64,000 nucleotides of DNA from SZUA-36 sp963774415 (GCA_963774415.1 CAVZEU010000001.1:744001-808000), one strand, 5' to 3'. Counted from the stretch's first letter, positions 1 to 14,876 are shown. Notes: generated by a model not told the origin, from the letters alone. Translations and numbers: made by a program.

Positions 1-1
1 G

Positions 2-1243
2 CCCTGCAGCGCCGACGCCACCACCCTGCCCTGCTCGGCCGCGTCGCTGGAGGCGGATGGCCGCGCGGACGGCTTCAACCGGGAGAACGTCTTTTACTAC
101 GTCCGCGACGCGAGCGCCGCAACGGCGGACACCTACCTGCCCCTGCAGTCGCTGATCACGCAGTACGACGACTCCGATCCGCCGCAACCGATCGACGCTA
201 CCGACTACAAGGTGCAGGCGCTTTTGTGCGTGATGGACTACGACCAGGAAAAGTTCGACGCCTCGGATCCGACCACTTACGCCAAGTGCGACCAATCCGG
301 CTCGCCGACCAGCATCAATGTCGCCATCCGCGTGATCTCCACAGGCGTATCGGACGACGGTACCGCCGAAGCCGTGGTCATGCAGACGCTGGCCAATGTC
401 GAACCCGGCGGCGGGCCGCCAACGGTTCCGATCATGACCTACAACGCGGTCAATCCTACGGGCACGGTCAACATCGTCGCCAACCCCAACGCGGGCGGTA
501 TCGGCGTGCCGGTGTCCATCTGGTCGCGCAACTACGTATACATCGAGGAGAGCGGCAGCGGCAGCATCGCGACCTGCGAACTGCAGGAATACCTGGACAG
601 CCGCGACAGCAGTTTCTGGCGCTCATGGACCGACAGCGAGGGCATTACGTACAACACCTGCGACTCTTGTGTCTGCCCCGACAAGCAAGCCGACGGCGCA
701 CTTAGCCACACGCAAAGTACGGAGCCGCCGCGCAAGTTCTTCGACGTCGTCGACAACGATCCGGCCTACCCGGACGATATTTTCGAGTATTACTTCGGCG
801 TCGCGCGCAGCGAGTACCCCCAGGTGCGTGATGCGGCCGACCAGGTGCTGTCAGACTGCTCCTCGATCGACACTTCCGACCGCGGGCTGATCTGGGTCGA
901 CGGCTACTGCGACCTGTCAGGCAAGGAGGCCGGCTCCGCGACCGGGCCGCTGGCGCTGGTGGCCACCGGCGGCGTCAAGCTGAATTCCAACTCGATATTT
1001 TACGGCGTGCTGGTCATCACCGACCCGACCGTGCCGCCCGCCGAGCAGACGTCGGGCTCGATATCGGTTTCTCTGACCGGCGGGCCGATCATCTACGGCG
1101 CGATCGTCAATGATCCAGGGGCGCCGATTTTCAACGGCAGCTTCACCGTCGTTTATATCGAAGACATCGTCAAGAATATCCATCCGCTGATCATACTGGG
1201 CAACCTATCGGGCAGCTGGTCGGACCAGTTGACGTCGAACTGA
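2..1243 (+). CDS. PilX-like type IV pilus assembly protein, 5' truncated by the window edge
   Basis: The frame is open from base 2 without a stop, so the N-terminus (including any prepilin leader) lies outside the window; 413 residues remain. The C-terminal part has the layout of PilX-family minor pilins: a segment reading VSIWSRNYVYIEE, a Cys-rich stretch with CDSCVCPD, the FPDDLFEY-like motif (here YPDDIFEYYFG), then LSDCSSIDTSDRGLIWVDGYCDL and a repetitive beta-rich tail ending in GSWSDQL. PilX-type minor pilins prime pilus assembly at the inner membrane with PilV, PilW and PilY1. The next gene starts 22 bases downstream and is also a pilin, which supports the call. The family is inferred from remembered motifs rather than an alignment. 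Confidence 0.72.
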   Translation, partial: PCSADATTLPCSAASLEADGRADGFNRENVFYYVRDASAATADTYLPLQSLITQYDDSDPPQPIDATDYKVQALLCVMDYDQEKFDASDPTTYAKCDQSGSPTSINVAIRVISTGVSDDGTAEAVVMQTLANVEPGGGPPTVPIMTYNAVNPTGTVNIVANPNAGGIGVPVSIWSRNYVYIEESGSGSIATCELQEYLDSRDSSFWRSWTDSEGITYNTCDSCVCPDKQADGALSHTQSTEPPRKFFDVVDNDPAYPDDIFEYYFGVARSEYPQVRDAADQVLSDCSSIDTSDRGLIWVDGYCDLSGKEAGSATGPLALVATGGVKLNSNSIFYGVLVITDPTVPPAEQTSGSISVSLTGGPIIYGAIVNDPGAPIFNGSFTVVYIEDIVKNIHPLIILGNLSGSWSDQLTSN

Positions 1244-1265
1244 CGCTGAACGGGGTGAAACCATA

Positions 1266-3416
1266 ATGCTTACCCAAAGGACATGTGACCGGCGCCGGAA
1301 CCGAGGCTTTACGCTGATGGAAATCCTGATCGCCCTGCTGATCATTTCCATCGGCCTCGCCGCCCTGGCCAACCTGCAGGGCAAGCTGACCCGGTACAGC
1401 GCCGTGGCCAAGCAGCGCACCCTGGCCATGAACCTGGCGGAGCAGCAAATCGAGACCATGCAGTCGTTTTACACCATGGGCGCCACCGGCGCGAACGCCT
1501 GCTCCGTAGAGCAGGCGGGATTCGACGATTTGACCAACTGCACGGCCGGCAGTACCGTGAACGTCGGCGATATGCAGTTCACGCTCACCTGGGCCGTCGA
1601 GAACTACACGCAAGACGCGGACGGCACGACATCCGCCTACGTCGCCAGCGGCACCAATTCGCGTCCCGATCTGAAGAAGGTTGCAATCACGGTCAGCTGG
1701 ACCGACGGCCAGGGCGCAACGCAACACATCGAACTCACCGACGTGATCGACGACACGTCGATTTTCAACACTGGCCGGGTGCTGGCCAGAGTGGATTCGA
1801 ACACACCGCCCAAGGTGCCGTATGTCGCCAGCGACTTTCCGGGGGTCGTCGAAATTGCGCTGGGTTCGGAGAAAATCAAGGGCTCGACCACGCCCGAACC
1901 GGAGATCGTCAACCAGGGCAACAACGTCATCACGTCCTTCGACGTGGTCACGTTCTTACAGTCCAACAACTCCGCCTACCTGCAAAGACGCGAAGAGTTC
2001 AAGGTGCTCAACTGTCTTTGCACGATGGACACCGGCACGGGCACCGGCCGCGAGCCCACCGTCTGGAACGGCACGGACTACGGTCTCGGCAATGAGGTCA
2101 CCAAGCGCACCGGCAGTGTTTCCGGCAACGAGTCCGGCCAGCCGTCCCTGTGCGGCGAGTGCTGTCAGGATCATCACGACGCCGACGGCGGCGCCATCAA
2201 GTACGACCCCTGGCGCCCTGCATTCAGCGGCGACGCCGGTGACTTCCAGTTCCACGGCGATCACGCGCATTACCACATCGTCAACGGCGTCAAGGAACTG
2301 GCGACAGAAGGCGACGATTACATGGAGGCCTGCCGCTTCGTCAGGAAGGACGGTATATTCCGGCTGACCACCGACATGGCGCTGCAGAACCTGGACAACG
2401 TCCCCGCGGCCTACCCGAGCAATTACAACAGCGACTACAGCACGTCGGTCATCGATTTCGTGACCGGTTTTTCCAGCGCCATCGACCCGGACACCTACCC
2501 GGGCGTGGTGCCGGACGTCACGTACACCTCCGGCGCCGGCGGCATTTTCCTGGCCAACCTCGGCGTCATCAAACCCGCGATGGCGCGCGGCATCTACGTC
2601 GATTACATCGGCAGCGACCTGCTGAAGAAGATCCTTTGCCTGCAGGCTGGCGGCGAAGGCGCCTACGCGGACTACTGCGATACATCAGAGGACCCGTCGT
2701 GGCTGGAAATCCTGCCTTTCTACGATGTCGATACGACCTCGCTGGCCAATTGGACACGGGCTTCCAGCGCCATCAACGTGACCAATTCGCCGATCAGCGA
2801 CATCGACAAGTCCAGCTTCAGCCGCGGCGGCGTTTCGATCGCCCAGGACCATTTCGACGTCGAGACCACGGTAACGGCCAGTATCGAGCATTCCAACACC
2901 GGTCTGACCGACACCAACCCGATCGACCCGGACGACGAACTGGAAGAGGCCGCCGACATCCCGGTCAAGGTCGTCATCGGCGGCACCCCGCCCGCGTCCG
3001 GCATCCTGGTACAGGGCAACATCAACGCCGGCACCAGCCAGATCAACGTGGAAACGGTCCGCGTCAGGCAGCATTCACCGGATATTGACTGCGAGATCAT
3101 CACGATCACCAGCGGCCACACCGCGCAAAAGGCCTATACCTGTGACCTGGAAACCTATGCCGGGCTGGCGACCGGGACGGTCACGATAACCGACTACAAC
3201 GCGCTCAAGGTCACGGGCAATTCGAGCACCGTGCTGAACCGGCAGGTCTGCTACTCGGGCGCGGACGTCAGTTCCGTGCAGGTGGTCGACGACGGCGTGC
3301 TGGCGAACCCGGACCTGGGTATTGCCGGCGAGAAGACCGTGCTGAGTTTCACCAACCTGGCCGCCAACACCACGGCCGATATCACGATCGTGAACCAGGG
3401 CGATACCTGCCCATGA
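1266..3416 (+). CDS. Unusually long PilV-like prepilin with a large C-terminal extension
   Basis: The first 45 residues are a class III prepilin signal: a basic leader, the cleavage site in RGFTLMEILIALL with Glu at +5, then a hydrophobic helix. This marks it for PilD processing and insertion into a type IV pilus. The segment up to about residue 170 looks like an ordinary PilV pilin. The remaining ~540 residues are not typical of PilV (normally 150-200 residues). They include a Cys/His-rich patch (LCGECCQDHHDADGG, then HGDHAHYH, encoded near 2145-2280), and otherwise look secreted and beta-rich with many Asp, Thr and Ser. The gene sits between a PilX-like gene and a PilE-like gene, and its stop overlaps an ATGA. 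A pilus-tip adhesive or metal-binding role is possible but is inference. Confidence 0.75.
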   Translation: MLTQRTCDRRRNRGFTLMEILIALLIISIGLAALANLQGKLTRYSAVAKQRTLAMNLAEQQIETMQSFYTMGATGANACSVEQAGFDDLTNCTAGSTVNVGDMQFTLTWAVENYTQDADGTTSAYVASGTNSRPDLKKVAITVSWTDGQGATQHIELTDVIDDTSIFNTGRVLARVDSNTPPKVPYVASDFPGVVEIALGSEKIKGSTTPEPEIVNQGNNVITSFDVVTFLQSNNSAYLQRREEFKVLNCLCTMDTGTGTGREPTVWNGTDYGLGNEVTKRTGSVSGNESGQPSLCGECCQDHHDADGGAIKYDPWRPAFSGDAGDFQFHGDHAHYHIVNGVKELATEGDDYMEACRFVRKDGIFRLTTDMALQNLDNVPAAYPSNYNSDYSTSVIDFVTGFSSAIDPDTYPGVVPDVTYTSGAGGIFLANLGVIKPAMARGIYVDYIGSDLLKKILCLQAGGEGAYADYCDTSEDPSWLEILPFYDVDTTSLANWTRASSAINVTNSPISDIDKSSFSRGGVSIAQDHFDVETTVTASIEHSNTGLTDTNPIDPDDELEEAADIPVKVVIGGTPPASGILVQGNINAGTSQINVETVRVRQHSPDIDCEIITITSGHTAQKAYTCDLETYAGLATGTVTITDYNALKVTGNSSTVLNRQVCYSGADVSSVQVVDDGVLANPDLGIAGEKTVLSFTNLAANTTADITIVNQGDTCP

Positions 3417-3490
3417 AGCAGCGCAAGCAATGGCAAAGGCAGCGCCGTCAGCGGAGCGACGGGTTGAGTGCGCACCCTGGAGGGGCCGTC

Positions 3491-3880
3491 ATGATGAACA
3501 GGAGCCACGGGTTTTCGCTGATCGAACTGATGATCGTGGCCGCGATCGTCGCGATCCTGCTGACCCTGAGCTACCCGTCGTATATCAGCTTTATTCGCAA
3601 GGGCCACCGCGCCGATGCGCAAACGACGTTGCTGGACTGGGCCAACCGCGAAGAAATCTGGCGGGCGGACCACACCTCCTACAACACGGCCATCAACCCG
3701 GACGACACGGAATACTACAGCTACACCATCACGGCCGACGCCAGCAGCTACACGATGACCGCCACGGCGCAGGGCGGCCAGGCGGCGGACACGGAAAACG
3801 GTGTTGCCTGCAACGTCATGACGCTGGACCAAACCGGCGCCCAGGGCCCTGCCGGGCACGTGGCTTGCTGGAAGAAATAG
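3491..3880 (+). CDS. PilE-like type IV minor pilin
   Basis: This 129-residue protein begins with a seven-residue leader and the prepilin motif HGFSLIELMIVAAIVAIL, followed by the SYPSY segment typical of PilE/PilA-like pilins. The globular part includes DAQTTLLDWANREEIWRADHTSY, as in PilE minor pilins. The start at 3491 was chosen because a GGAGGGG ribosome site lies about 7 bases upstream and because it gives a short leader. An earlier in-frame ATG at 3413 overlaps the stop of the previous gene but would give a 33-residue leader. It is the last gene of the visible minor pilin operon. Its role would be as a structural or priming subunit of the pilus. Confidence 0.82.
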   Translation: MMNRSHGFSLIELMIVAAIVAILLTLSYPSYISFIRKGHRADAQTTLLDWANREEIWRADHTSYNTAINPDDTEYYSYTITADASSYTMTATAQGGQAADTENGVACNVMTLDQTGAQGPAGHVACWKK

Positions 3881-4177
3881 CATGTGTGCCTGCGTCGCCG
3901 GACTCCTCACAGCTTGCTCACAGGCCCAGATTCCCAGGCGCCCGTGAAAATGGTCCGCACGGCGGTCAAGGACAGTCTTTAGCAAACACTCGGGCCCGGC
4001 GGGCGGTCACCCTTCCCCCCCATTACGTGGCCGCTTCCGGGTCCCGGGTGTTCTCCTTTCCAGCGGCAGCGCATCTTCCGTGCAGGTGTGCGAACGCAAC
4101 TGCCTTCGGCGGCGAAAATCTGCCGCGCAAGACGGGGGGTCAGGGTCACCGCGCAAACAAGGCGCGGCCGAACGAGA
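3881..4177 (+). other. Noncoding gap between convergent pilin and kinase genes
   Basis: About 300 bases with no convincing reading frame. It contains a GC-rich stretch near 3985-4050 (with GGGTCCCGGGT). It also has a small hairpin at 4149-4167 (CCGCGC, seven-base loop, GCGCGG) just past the minus-strand kinase stop. That hairpin lacks a T-run, so at best it is a weak terminator. No known RNA family was recognised. Confidence 0.4.
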
Positions 4178-6055
4178 TTATTTGACCAGAGAAAGACCGG
4201 AGTCTGCTGCCGCGTGCGCGGATGATTCGTCTTCCCCGACGCTGTGCCGCAGAATAGCCTCCAGGTCCTTGACCTGCACCGGTTTGGTAATGAAATTATC
4301 CATGCCGGCCAACATACACCGCTCGCGCGCTTCGATGGTTGCATCGCCGGTCAGCGCGATGATACGAACGCCGCGTCCACCGTCGAAACGCTCGCGGATC
4401 CAGCGGCTGGACTCCACTCCGTTCATGTGCGGCATGCGCAGGTCCATGAAAATCAGATCGAACTCGCCCTGCATCACGGCAGCGATCGCTTCCTCGCCGT
4501 CGGCCGCCTCGGTCGGAGTGTAGCCCATTTTCTGCAGTTGCACGCAGACGATCTGGCGGTGGATGTCGTCGTCGTCCACGACCAGCACCTCGTGCGGATA
4601 GCGCCGGGCCAGGTCCGGGTCGGGCGTGTTCTTGTGCCTGCTGGCCCTGGCCAGCTCCCACTTCGCCTGCGGCGATTCCAGGTTCAGCGGGTCGAGTTCC
4701 ACGCGTATCGTGAAGGTCACCCGGGTGCCTTCCCCGGCCTTGCTGTCGATGGCGATGGTGCCACCCAGCAATTCGACCAGGCCCTTGCACAGCGGCAAAC
4801 CGAGGCCGCCGCCGCCGAAGCGGCCGCTCGACTTCGCGCCGGACGGGCTGAACGGATCGAACACGGTTTCCAGCCTCTCCGCCGGGATACCGATACCGGT
4901 GTCGCTGATCGTAAAGGCGATTTGCAGGAAACCATCGTCGAGACATTCGCAGGCCGTATCGAGTGTAATCGAGCCCTTCTCGGTAAATTGCACCGCGTTG
5001 GCCAGCAGGTTGGCGAGCACCTGTTCCAGCTTGTCTTCATCGCAGGAAATGACACTCGAAGGCAGTTCGTCCAGGCACGCCTTCAGTTCGACGCCTTTTT
5101 CCTTCGCCTCGGGCGCGTACAGGTCGATCACCCGGGTGATGCACTGGCTCAGGTCCAGGGAGCCGAGACGGTTGTCCTCTTTTTCATGGCTGCTGGGGAT
5201 GGCGCCCGGCACATTGCCGACCAGGCCCAGTAACTCGTTGCCTTTCTTGCGAATGGTCTCCGCGATCTCGCGCGGGCGCCTGCTGAGGTTTTCGTCCAGC
5301 AGCAACGCGGCCATGCCGATGATGGAATTGACGGGGGTACGAAGCTCGTGCCCGATTTCACGAATGAATTCTTTCTTGGCCTCGATTTCCAGCGCCGACC
5401 GGCGACGGGTAATCTGCGCGTCGTAAAAGGCCTTCAGCCGCTGGATATGCGCCTGCTTGGCCTGACCTCCGTCCTGCACCAGGAAGGCCATCAAGCTCAA
5501 GAAGCCGATAATGAGCAGGGCCTTCGCCAGGCCCCCGACCAGCAGCACCGCGATGCCGAAAGGCGCCAGCACACAGGCAAGGAATATGAAGTGGGCGCTG
5601 CGGCGCACCGACAGGGCGCTGGTGCCCGCCGCGATACAGCCGGCAGCCAGAACGATGGTCAACACGACTTCCTCGGTGGCCCAGTATTGCCAGATCACGA
5701 TTCCCGAAAGCACACCCAGCGTCAGGCTCTGCAGGGCCGTCAGCACGCTGAACTGAAACACGGCCCTTTCTCCGACCTTCTTGTAGCGCTCGGGAAAGCC
5801 CAGTGCGAACCAGACCCTGACCACGCCCAGCATGACCAGGGCGACTATCTCAACAACGGACCAGACGCCAAAGTCCATCAGCATGGGCGTGCCCGCCAGC
5901 ATGATGAGCGACACAACCGTGTATACCGGCGCCCCGAATAGCGAGCGCCGAACCAATTCCAGGGCCGACGCCTGTTCGCGGAAAGTATCGAAGGCGGGCA
6001 GACGGTCTGTTTGCTTGATTCTGCCCTTGGCGGAGTCCGTGTCGGTAGCGCGCAT
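4178..6055 (-). CDS. Membrane-bound hybrid sensor histidine kinase with receiver domain
   Basis: The 625-residue protein has about six hydrophobic segments between residues 43 and 195, with no obvious periplasmic sensor domain. A HisKA domain follows with the phosphorylated His in EIGHELRTPVNSIIG (His236). The HATPase_c domain has the N box near LANLLANAVQF, the G1 box DTGIGIP (385-391) and the Gly-rich FGGGGLGL. A receiver domain follows, with acidic DDDD at 494-497, phospho-acceptor Asp538 in IFMDLRMP and Lys in ITKPV. The kinase is therefore complete and probably passes phosphate to its own receiver and on to an unseen partner. It lies 414 bases downstream of a second, larger hybrid kinase on the same strand. 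The signal it senses cannot be read from the sequence. Confidence 0.9.
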   Translation of the reverse strand: MRATDTDSAKGRIKQTDRLPAFDTFREQASALELVRRSLFGAPVYTVVSLIMLAGTPMLMDFGVWSVVEIVALVMLGVVRVWFALGFPERYKKVGERAVFQFSVLTALQSLTLGVLSGIVIWQYWATEEVVLTIVLAAGCIAAGTSALSVRRSAHFIFLACVLAPFGIAVLLVGGLAKALLIIGFLSLMAFLVQDGGQAKQAHIQRLKAFYDAQITRRRSALEIEAKKEFIREIGHELRTPVNSIIGMAALLLDENLSRRPREIAETIRKKGNELLGLVGNVPGAIPSSHEKEDNRLGSLDLSQCITRVIDLYAPEAKEKGVELKACLDELPSSVISCDEDKLEQVLANLLANAVQFTEKGSITLDTACECLDDGFLQIAFTISDTGIGIPAERLETVFDPFSPSGAKSSGRFGGGGLGLPLCKGLVELLGGTIAIDSKAGEGTRVTFTIRVELDPLNLESPQAKWELARASRHKNTPDPDLARRYPHEVLVVDDDDIHRQIVCVQLQKMGYTPTEAADGEEAIAAVMQGEFDLIFMDLRMPHMNGVESSRWIRERFDGGRGVRIIALTGDATIEARERCMLAGMDNFITKPVQVKDLEAILRHSVGEDESSAHAAADSGLSLVK

Positions 6056-6469
6056 GATACTAACCCCCGTTCAATTTAGTGCCCAAGTAATCTACGACCC
6101 GTCAAGCCCGCTTGAGCGGGAGGTCCCGCACAGCGGCCGGTATTCTGTACCTGGGTCCAGGCTGGATTTCTCCCGCCTTGCTGATCAAATCACTCGCTGG
6201 CAAGTCGCGTGTAATGATCCGGTGCCCATATCCCTACGGTCACCGGACCAAATCATGACACAAAGCGATGCCACCCGCTCGGTCACCAGAGATCCACCAG
6301 GCATCCCTTGCATTATTCATGATTCCCTTCATCTGCCATCCATGATCATCTTTAGAATCCCATGGCCAGCTTGGGGCAGCGGGAGTCGATTGTCCACTGT
6401 ATAAAGTGACAGGCCTTAGCAGCAAAACTACGGGGATTTTGTGATGGAAAATATAGGCTTGCGGTCGGC
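6056..6469 (-). other. Gap between two kinase genes with a palindrome
   Basis: Some 414 bases without a supported gene; a plus-strand frame reading through it looks like a shadow. The clearest structure is a near-perfect palindrome at 6107-6120 (CCCGCT, TG, AGCGGG), about 52 bases upstream of the start of the shorter kinase. It could be an operator or a short hairpin. No strong terminator for the upstream kinase was found. Confidence 0.35.
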
Positions 6470-11791
<5,322 letters not shown>

Positions 11792-11824
11792 GACACGGAA
11801 GTTCTTTGTTGTCCCTGATGAGAT

Positions 11825-12318
11825 ACCCTAACCCCTTAAAATCGTTTACTTAATTGTCAGACAGCAATGGGTGGCGCCAAGCGTCATTGCCTATGATAGA
11901 ACCAAAAGCACGCCATTTCACGGTATTGTCAGCCCCAGCAGGCCCGCGCGAGGCCTTACCCTCGCACCGGATCCTCCCCCGCCAGCTGCCCGCGCAATAC
12001 CCGCACCATGAACGCGGCACCTCCGGCAACGGCCGCCAGCAATTCGCCGGCGTCAACCTCGGTTGCCACGACGGCCGGCCGAGCGTGGACCTCAGGAACC
12101 GTCTCGAACCGGGAGACAGCCCGCGTCAGCGCTGAAGGCGCCCAGGAAAGCTTGCCGCAGCGGCCGCTGGCGGGCAGGTATATCAGGGCATTGCAGCTGG
12201 TGCCATGGCACGCCGCGCTGGACACGCGGGGGCCAGTTATGGGCATAATCGATTTTCACAACGCCCGCTGCGTGCACCGGCGCGGCGCCGGAAAAAAACG
12301 TGAGAAGAACGTCGAGCA
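11825..12318 (-). other. Intergenic region upstream of the giant kinase and of maoC
   Basis: Roughly 490 bases between divergently transcribed genes. It carries the presumed start region of the giant kinase, including AAGGGG at 11831-11836 read on the minus strand. It also holds one small minus-strand frame, listed separately. No clear promoter hexamers or known RNA were recognised. Confidence 0.3.
11956..12246 (-). CDS. Possible small hypothetical protein
   Basis: A 96-residue minus-strand frame whose second half (about residues 40-96) is rich in Ala, Val and Glu, with codons ending mostly in G or C like the surrounding genes. It has no recognised domain, no clear signal peptide and no strong ribosome site. 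It could be a real small gene, a decayed gene or chance in GC-rich DNA. It lies between the giant kinase and the maoC-like gene and shares no obvious operon with either. Confidence 0.22.
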   Translation of the reverse strand: MPITGPRVSSAACHGTSCNALIYLPASGRCGKLSWAPSALTRAVSRFETVPEVHARPAVVATEVDAGELLAAVAGGAAFMVRVLRGQLAGEDPVRG

Positions 12319-12780
12319 ATGGGTAGGACCGTAACGCCGGAAGAATTCGCCGCCGCCGCCGGGACCGAGTTGGAGCCGTCGGACTGGCTGCAGATCGAAC
12401 AGTCGCGGGTCGATGGGTTTGCGCGCGCCACCGAAGATTTTCAATTTATCCACGTCGACCCGGCCAGGGCGGCCAAAACGCCGTTCGGGGGCACGATCGC
12501 GCACGGCTTCCTGACGCTGTCACTGCTGTCACACCTGAACCAGCAGCACATGATCCTGCCGGAAGGCCTGGTCATGGCAATCAACTACGGCTCCGACAAG
12601 GTGCGTTATCTGCAGCCGGTCAGGGTCGGGGACCGGGTGCGCACGCAGCAGACGATCCTGCAGGTAGAGCGCAGAAAACCGGGTCAATGGCTGTGCAAGC
12701 GGTCGGTGCAGGTCGAGATCGAAGGGCGAAAAAAGCCGGCCCTGACGGCAGAAATTCTGACCATGTACGTCGTTTCGTAG
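12319..12780 (+). CDS. MaoC-like (R)-specific enoyl-CoA hydratase
   Basis: The 153-residue protein has the hot-dog-fold MaoC signature: FARATEDFQFIHVDP, with the Asp and His of the hydratase motif, followed by TPFGGTIAHGFLTLSL. Single-domain MaoC proteins of this size hydrate or dehydrate enoyl-CoA thioesters in beta-oxidation-like or polyhydroxyalkanoate routes. It starts a co-oriented run with a transporter (5 bases downstream) and a short-chain dehydrogenase. The hydratase plus dehydrogenase pair could carry out two steps of acyl-CoA breakdown. The substrate cannot be assigned from sequence. Confidence 0.85.
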   Translation: MGRTVTPEEFAAAAGTELEPSDWLQIEQSRVDGFARATEDFQFIHVDPARAAKTPFGGTIAHGFLTLSLLSHLNQQHMILPEGLVMAINYGSDKVRYLQPVRVGDRVRTQQTILQVERRKPGQWLCKRSVQVEIEGRKKPALTAEILTMYVVS

Positions 12781-12785
12781 CCGCC

Positions 12786-14024
12786 ATGCCTGACCGGGAG
12801 CGGGACAACCCACCACAGGGACTGCTGCTGCAGCGGGTGACCCTGACCGTGCTCGTCGCGATGATGGCGGTTTCAACGGATCTCTATCTGCCCGCGATTC
12901 CACAGCTGATCGACAGTCTCGGGGCGGACATCAGCCAGGGTCAGCTCACGCTGAGCGTATTTCTGTTCGGTTTCGCCATCGGTCAGCTCTTCTACGGCGG
13001 CATCTCGGATGTTCACGGCCGCAAACCGGTTCTTTACGCAGGCCTCGCGCTGTATTCCGCGGCCACCGCGGTTTGTATATTTGCGCCGGGGATCACGACG
13101 CTGATCGGGGCGCGTTTCGTACAGGGCCTGGGCGCTGCGAGCGCGCCGGTGCTGGCGCGCGCCATCGTCGCGGACAGCCACCGGGCCTCCGATGCCGCAC
13201 GGATCATGGCCTCCATTGCCGGGGCGATGGCGCTGGTGCCTGCCATCGCACCAGTCTTCGGCAGCTGGCTGCTGTATGTTTTCAACTGGCGCTCGCACTT
13301 TGTCCTGCTCTTCGTCCTCGGCGGCCTGACCATGCTCGGGGTCAGCCGGCTGGATGAATCCTGCAAAACGATCGGCCGGGGCCGTGTCCGGCTCAGCAGT
13401 CTTTTCGGCCAGTTCCGCCTGTGCATGGGAAACGCGGGCTTCGTCGGCTACACGCTCTGCGGCGGTGCCACCTATGCGGCCATGTTTTGTTACATATCGA
13501 CCTCGTCGTTTCTGCTGATCGACCGCCTGGGCGTGGCGCCGGAGCATTTCGGCTACACTTTCATGACGGTGGTCTTCGGTTATATCGCGGGCGCGATGAT
13601 GAGCTCGAGGCTGGTGGGGCCACTGGGCGTCGTGCGGGTGCTGGCGATGGGCCAGGGCGTCGCGCTGCTGGCCGCGGTCCTGCTGGTGTCGCTGGTCCTT
13701 TTTGACGTCTACCGCCTGGGGCCGATATTGTTGGCATTTTTCCTGGTTTTCATGGCTGGCGGACTGAGCCTGTCGGTAAGCCAGATGGGCGCGATTACCG
13801 CATTGCCGGAAGCGGCGGGGCGGGCGTCTTCCGTGTTCGGCTTTTTGCAGATTACATTCGCCTCGCTGCTGGGCTACCTGGTCGGGCTGTTTTACAACGA
13901 CACGATGCTGCCAACGGTGGCCGGTGTATTGGCGGCCGGCGCAATATCCCTGAGCGGCTTCCTGATCGTGCGGGCAACCACGCACAACGGGCGTCACGGT
14001 AACCAAGGATCTTTTGATGAGTGA
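12786..14024 (+). CDS. Bcr/CflA-family MFS efflux transporter
   Basis: A 412-residue membrane protein with about 12 hydrophobic helices. Near the N-terminus it has the Bcr/CflA hallmark STDLYLPAIPQL, then GQLFYGGISDVHGRKPVLYAG (motif A between helices 2 and 3) and RFVQGLGAASAPVLARAIV. This family exports drugs or small metabolites by proton antiport. The ATG at 12786 lies 5 bases after the maoC stop and was preferred to an upstream in-frame start inside maoC. Its end overlaps the start of the next gene by 8 bases, so maoC, this gene and the SDR are probably one transcript. The substrate is unknown; export of an amine or acid intermediate is possible. Confidence 0.88.
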   Translation: MPDRERDNPPQGLLLQRVTLTVLVAMMAVSTDLYLPAIPQLIDSLGADISQGQLTLSVFLFGFAIGQLFYGGISDVHGRKPVLYAGLALYSAATAVCIFAPGITTLIGARFVQGLGAASAPVLARAIVADSHRASDAARIMASIAGAMALVPAIAPVFGSWLLYVFNWRSHFVLLFVLGGLTMLGVSRLDESCKTIGRGRVRLSSLFGQFRLCMGNAGFVGYTLCGGATYAAMFCYISTSSFLLIDRLGVAPEHFGYTFMTVVFGYIAGAMMSSRLVGPLGVVRVLAMGQGVALLAAVLLVSLVLFDVYRLGPILLAFFLVFMAGGLSLSVSQMGAITALPEAAGRASSVFGFLQITFASLLGYLVGLFYNDTMLPTVAGVLAAGAISLSGFLIVRATTHNGRHGNQGSFDE

Positions 14025-14790
14025 GACAATGACTTCGTATTACAGCCGCCAGCATGCGGTCGTGACCGGCGGCGCCGGCGGTCTCGGTGCAGGCATCGCA
14101 GAAGCGCTCTGCGCCAGCGGCATGCGGGTGACGTTGATGGGACGCGACCGGGGCCGGTTGACGGCGACCGCCGAGCGCCTCGGAGCACGGGCCCGGCAGG
14201 TGGATATCACCGATGCCGACGCCGTCAAGAGCGGCTTCGCCGCCGCCGCCGATAGCCTCGGGCCGGTATCCATCCTGATCAACAACGCCGGCGCGGCGGA
14301 ATCGTGTGCCTTTGCAAAAATGGCCGACGACCTCTGGCAACGCATGCTCGCGGTCAACCTGACCGGCACGTACCTGTGCTCGCGCGCGGTGATCGGCAGC
14401 ATGCTCGACGCCGGCTTTGGGCGCATCGTCAACATCGCCAGCACCGCGGCACAAAAAGGCTTCGCCTACGCCAGCGCCTACTGCGCCGCCAAGCACGGCG
14501 TGCTCGGCCTGACGCGGTCGCTGGCGGTCGAGACGGCGAAAAAAGGCATAACCGTCAACGCGGTCTGTCCCGGCTTTTGCGAAACCGGCATGCTGGCGCG
14601 ATCACTGGACAAGATCATGGCGGCCACCGGCATGCAGAAACAGCAGGCATTGGACACGCTGCTGCAGAACAACCCCCAGGGCAGGCTGATCCAGCCGCGC
14701 GAAGTGGCCGCCGCCGTGATGTGGCTGTGCCACCCGGATTCCGGCGCCGTGACCGGCCAGGCCATCGCCGTGGCCGGCGGGGAAACCTAA
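14017..14790 (+). CDS. Short-chain dehydrogenase/reductase (FabG/3-hydroxyacyl-CoA dehydrogenase type)
   Basis: This 257-residue classical SDR has the cofactor-binding TGGAGGLGAGIA near the N-terminus, NNAG in the fourth strand, a catalytic Ser in IVNIASTAAQKG and the YCAAK active site (Tyr/Lys), then VNAVCPGF. Such enzymes oxidise 3-hydroxyacyl thioesters or reduce ketones with NAD(P)H. The ATG at 14017 has AAGGA seven bases upstream and overlaps the transporter stop. It lies 86 bases before the amine dehydrogenase gene and next to a MaoC hydratase, which fits a beta-oxidation-like role; this is inference. Confidence 0.87.
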   Translation: MSETMTSYYSRQHAVVTGGAGGLGAGIAEALCASGMRVTLMGRDRGRLTATAERLGARARQVDITDADAVKSGFAAAADSLGPVSILINNAGAAESCAFAKMADDLWQRMLAVNLTGTYLCSRAVIGSMLDAGFGRIVNIASTAAQKGFAYASAYCAAKHGVLGLTRSLAVETAKKGITVNAVCPGFCETGMLARSLDKIMAATGMQKQQALDTLLQNNPQGRLIQPREVAAAVMWLCHPDSGAVTGQAIAVAGGET

Positions 14791-14876
14791 CCTGCTGGCG
14801 GCGGCATGCCGATTGGTTTCAAATTTAGCGACAATTGTTTTATGCTTAAAGCAAAATTGACAAAGGTTCCCCCCGC

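Noticed and set aside
3413..3490. Extended start for the PilE-like pilin overlapping the previous stop
   Set aside because: It would give a 33-residue basic leader before the prepilin site, while a start with a strong ribosome site gives the usual short leader.
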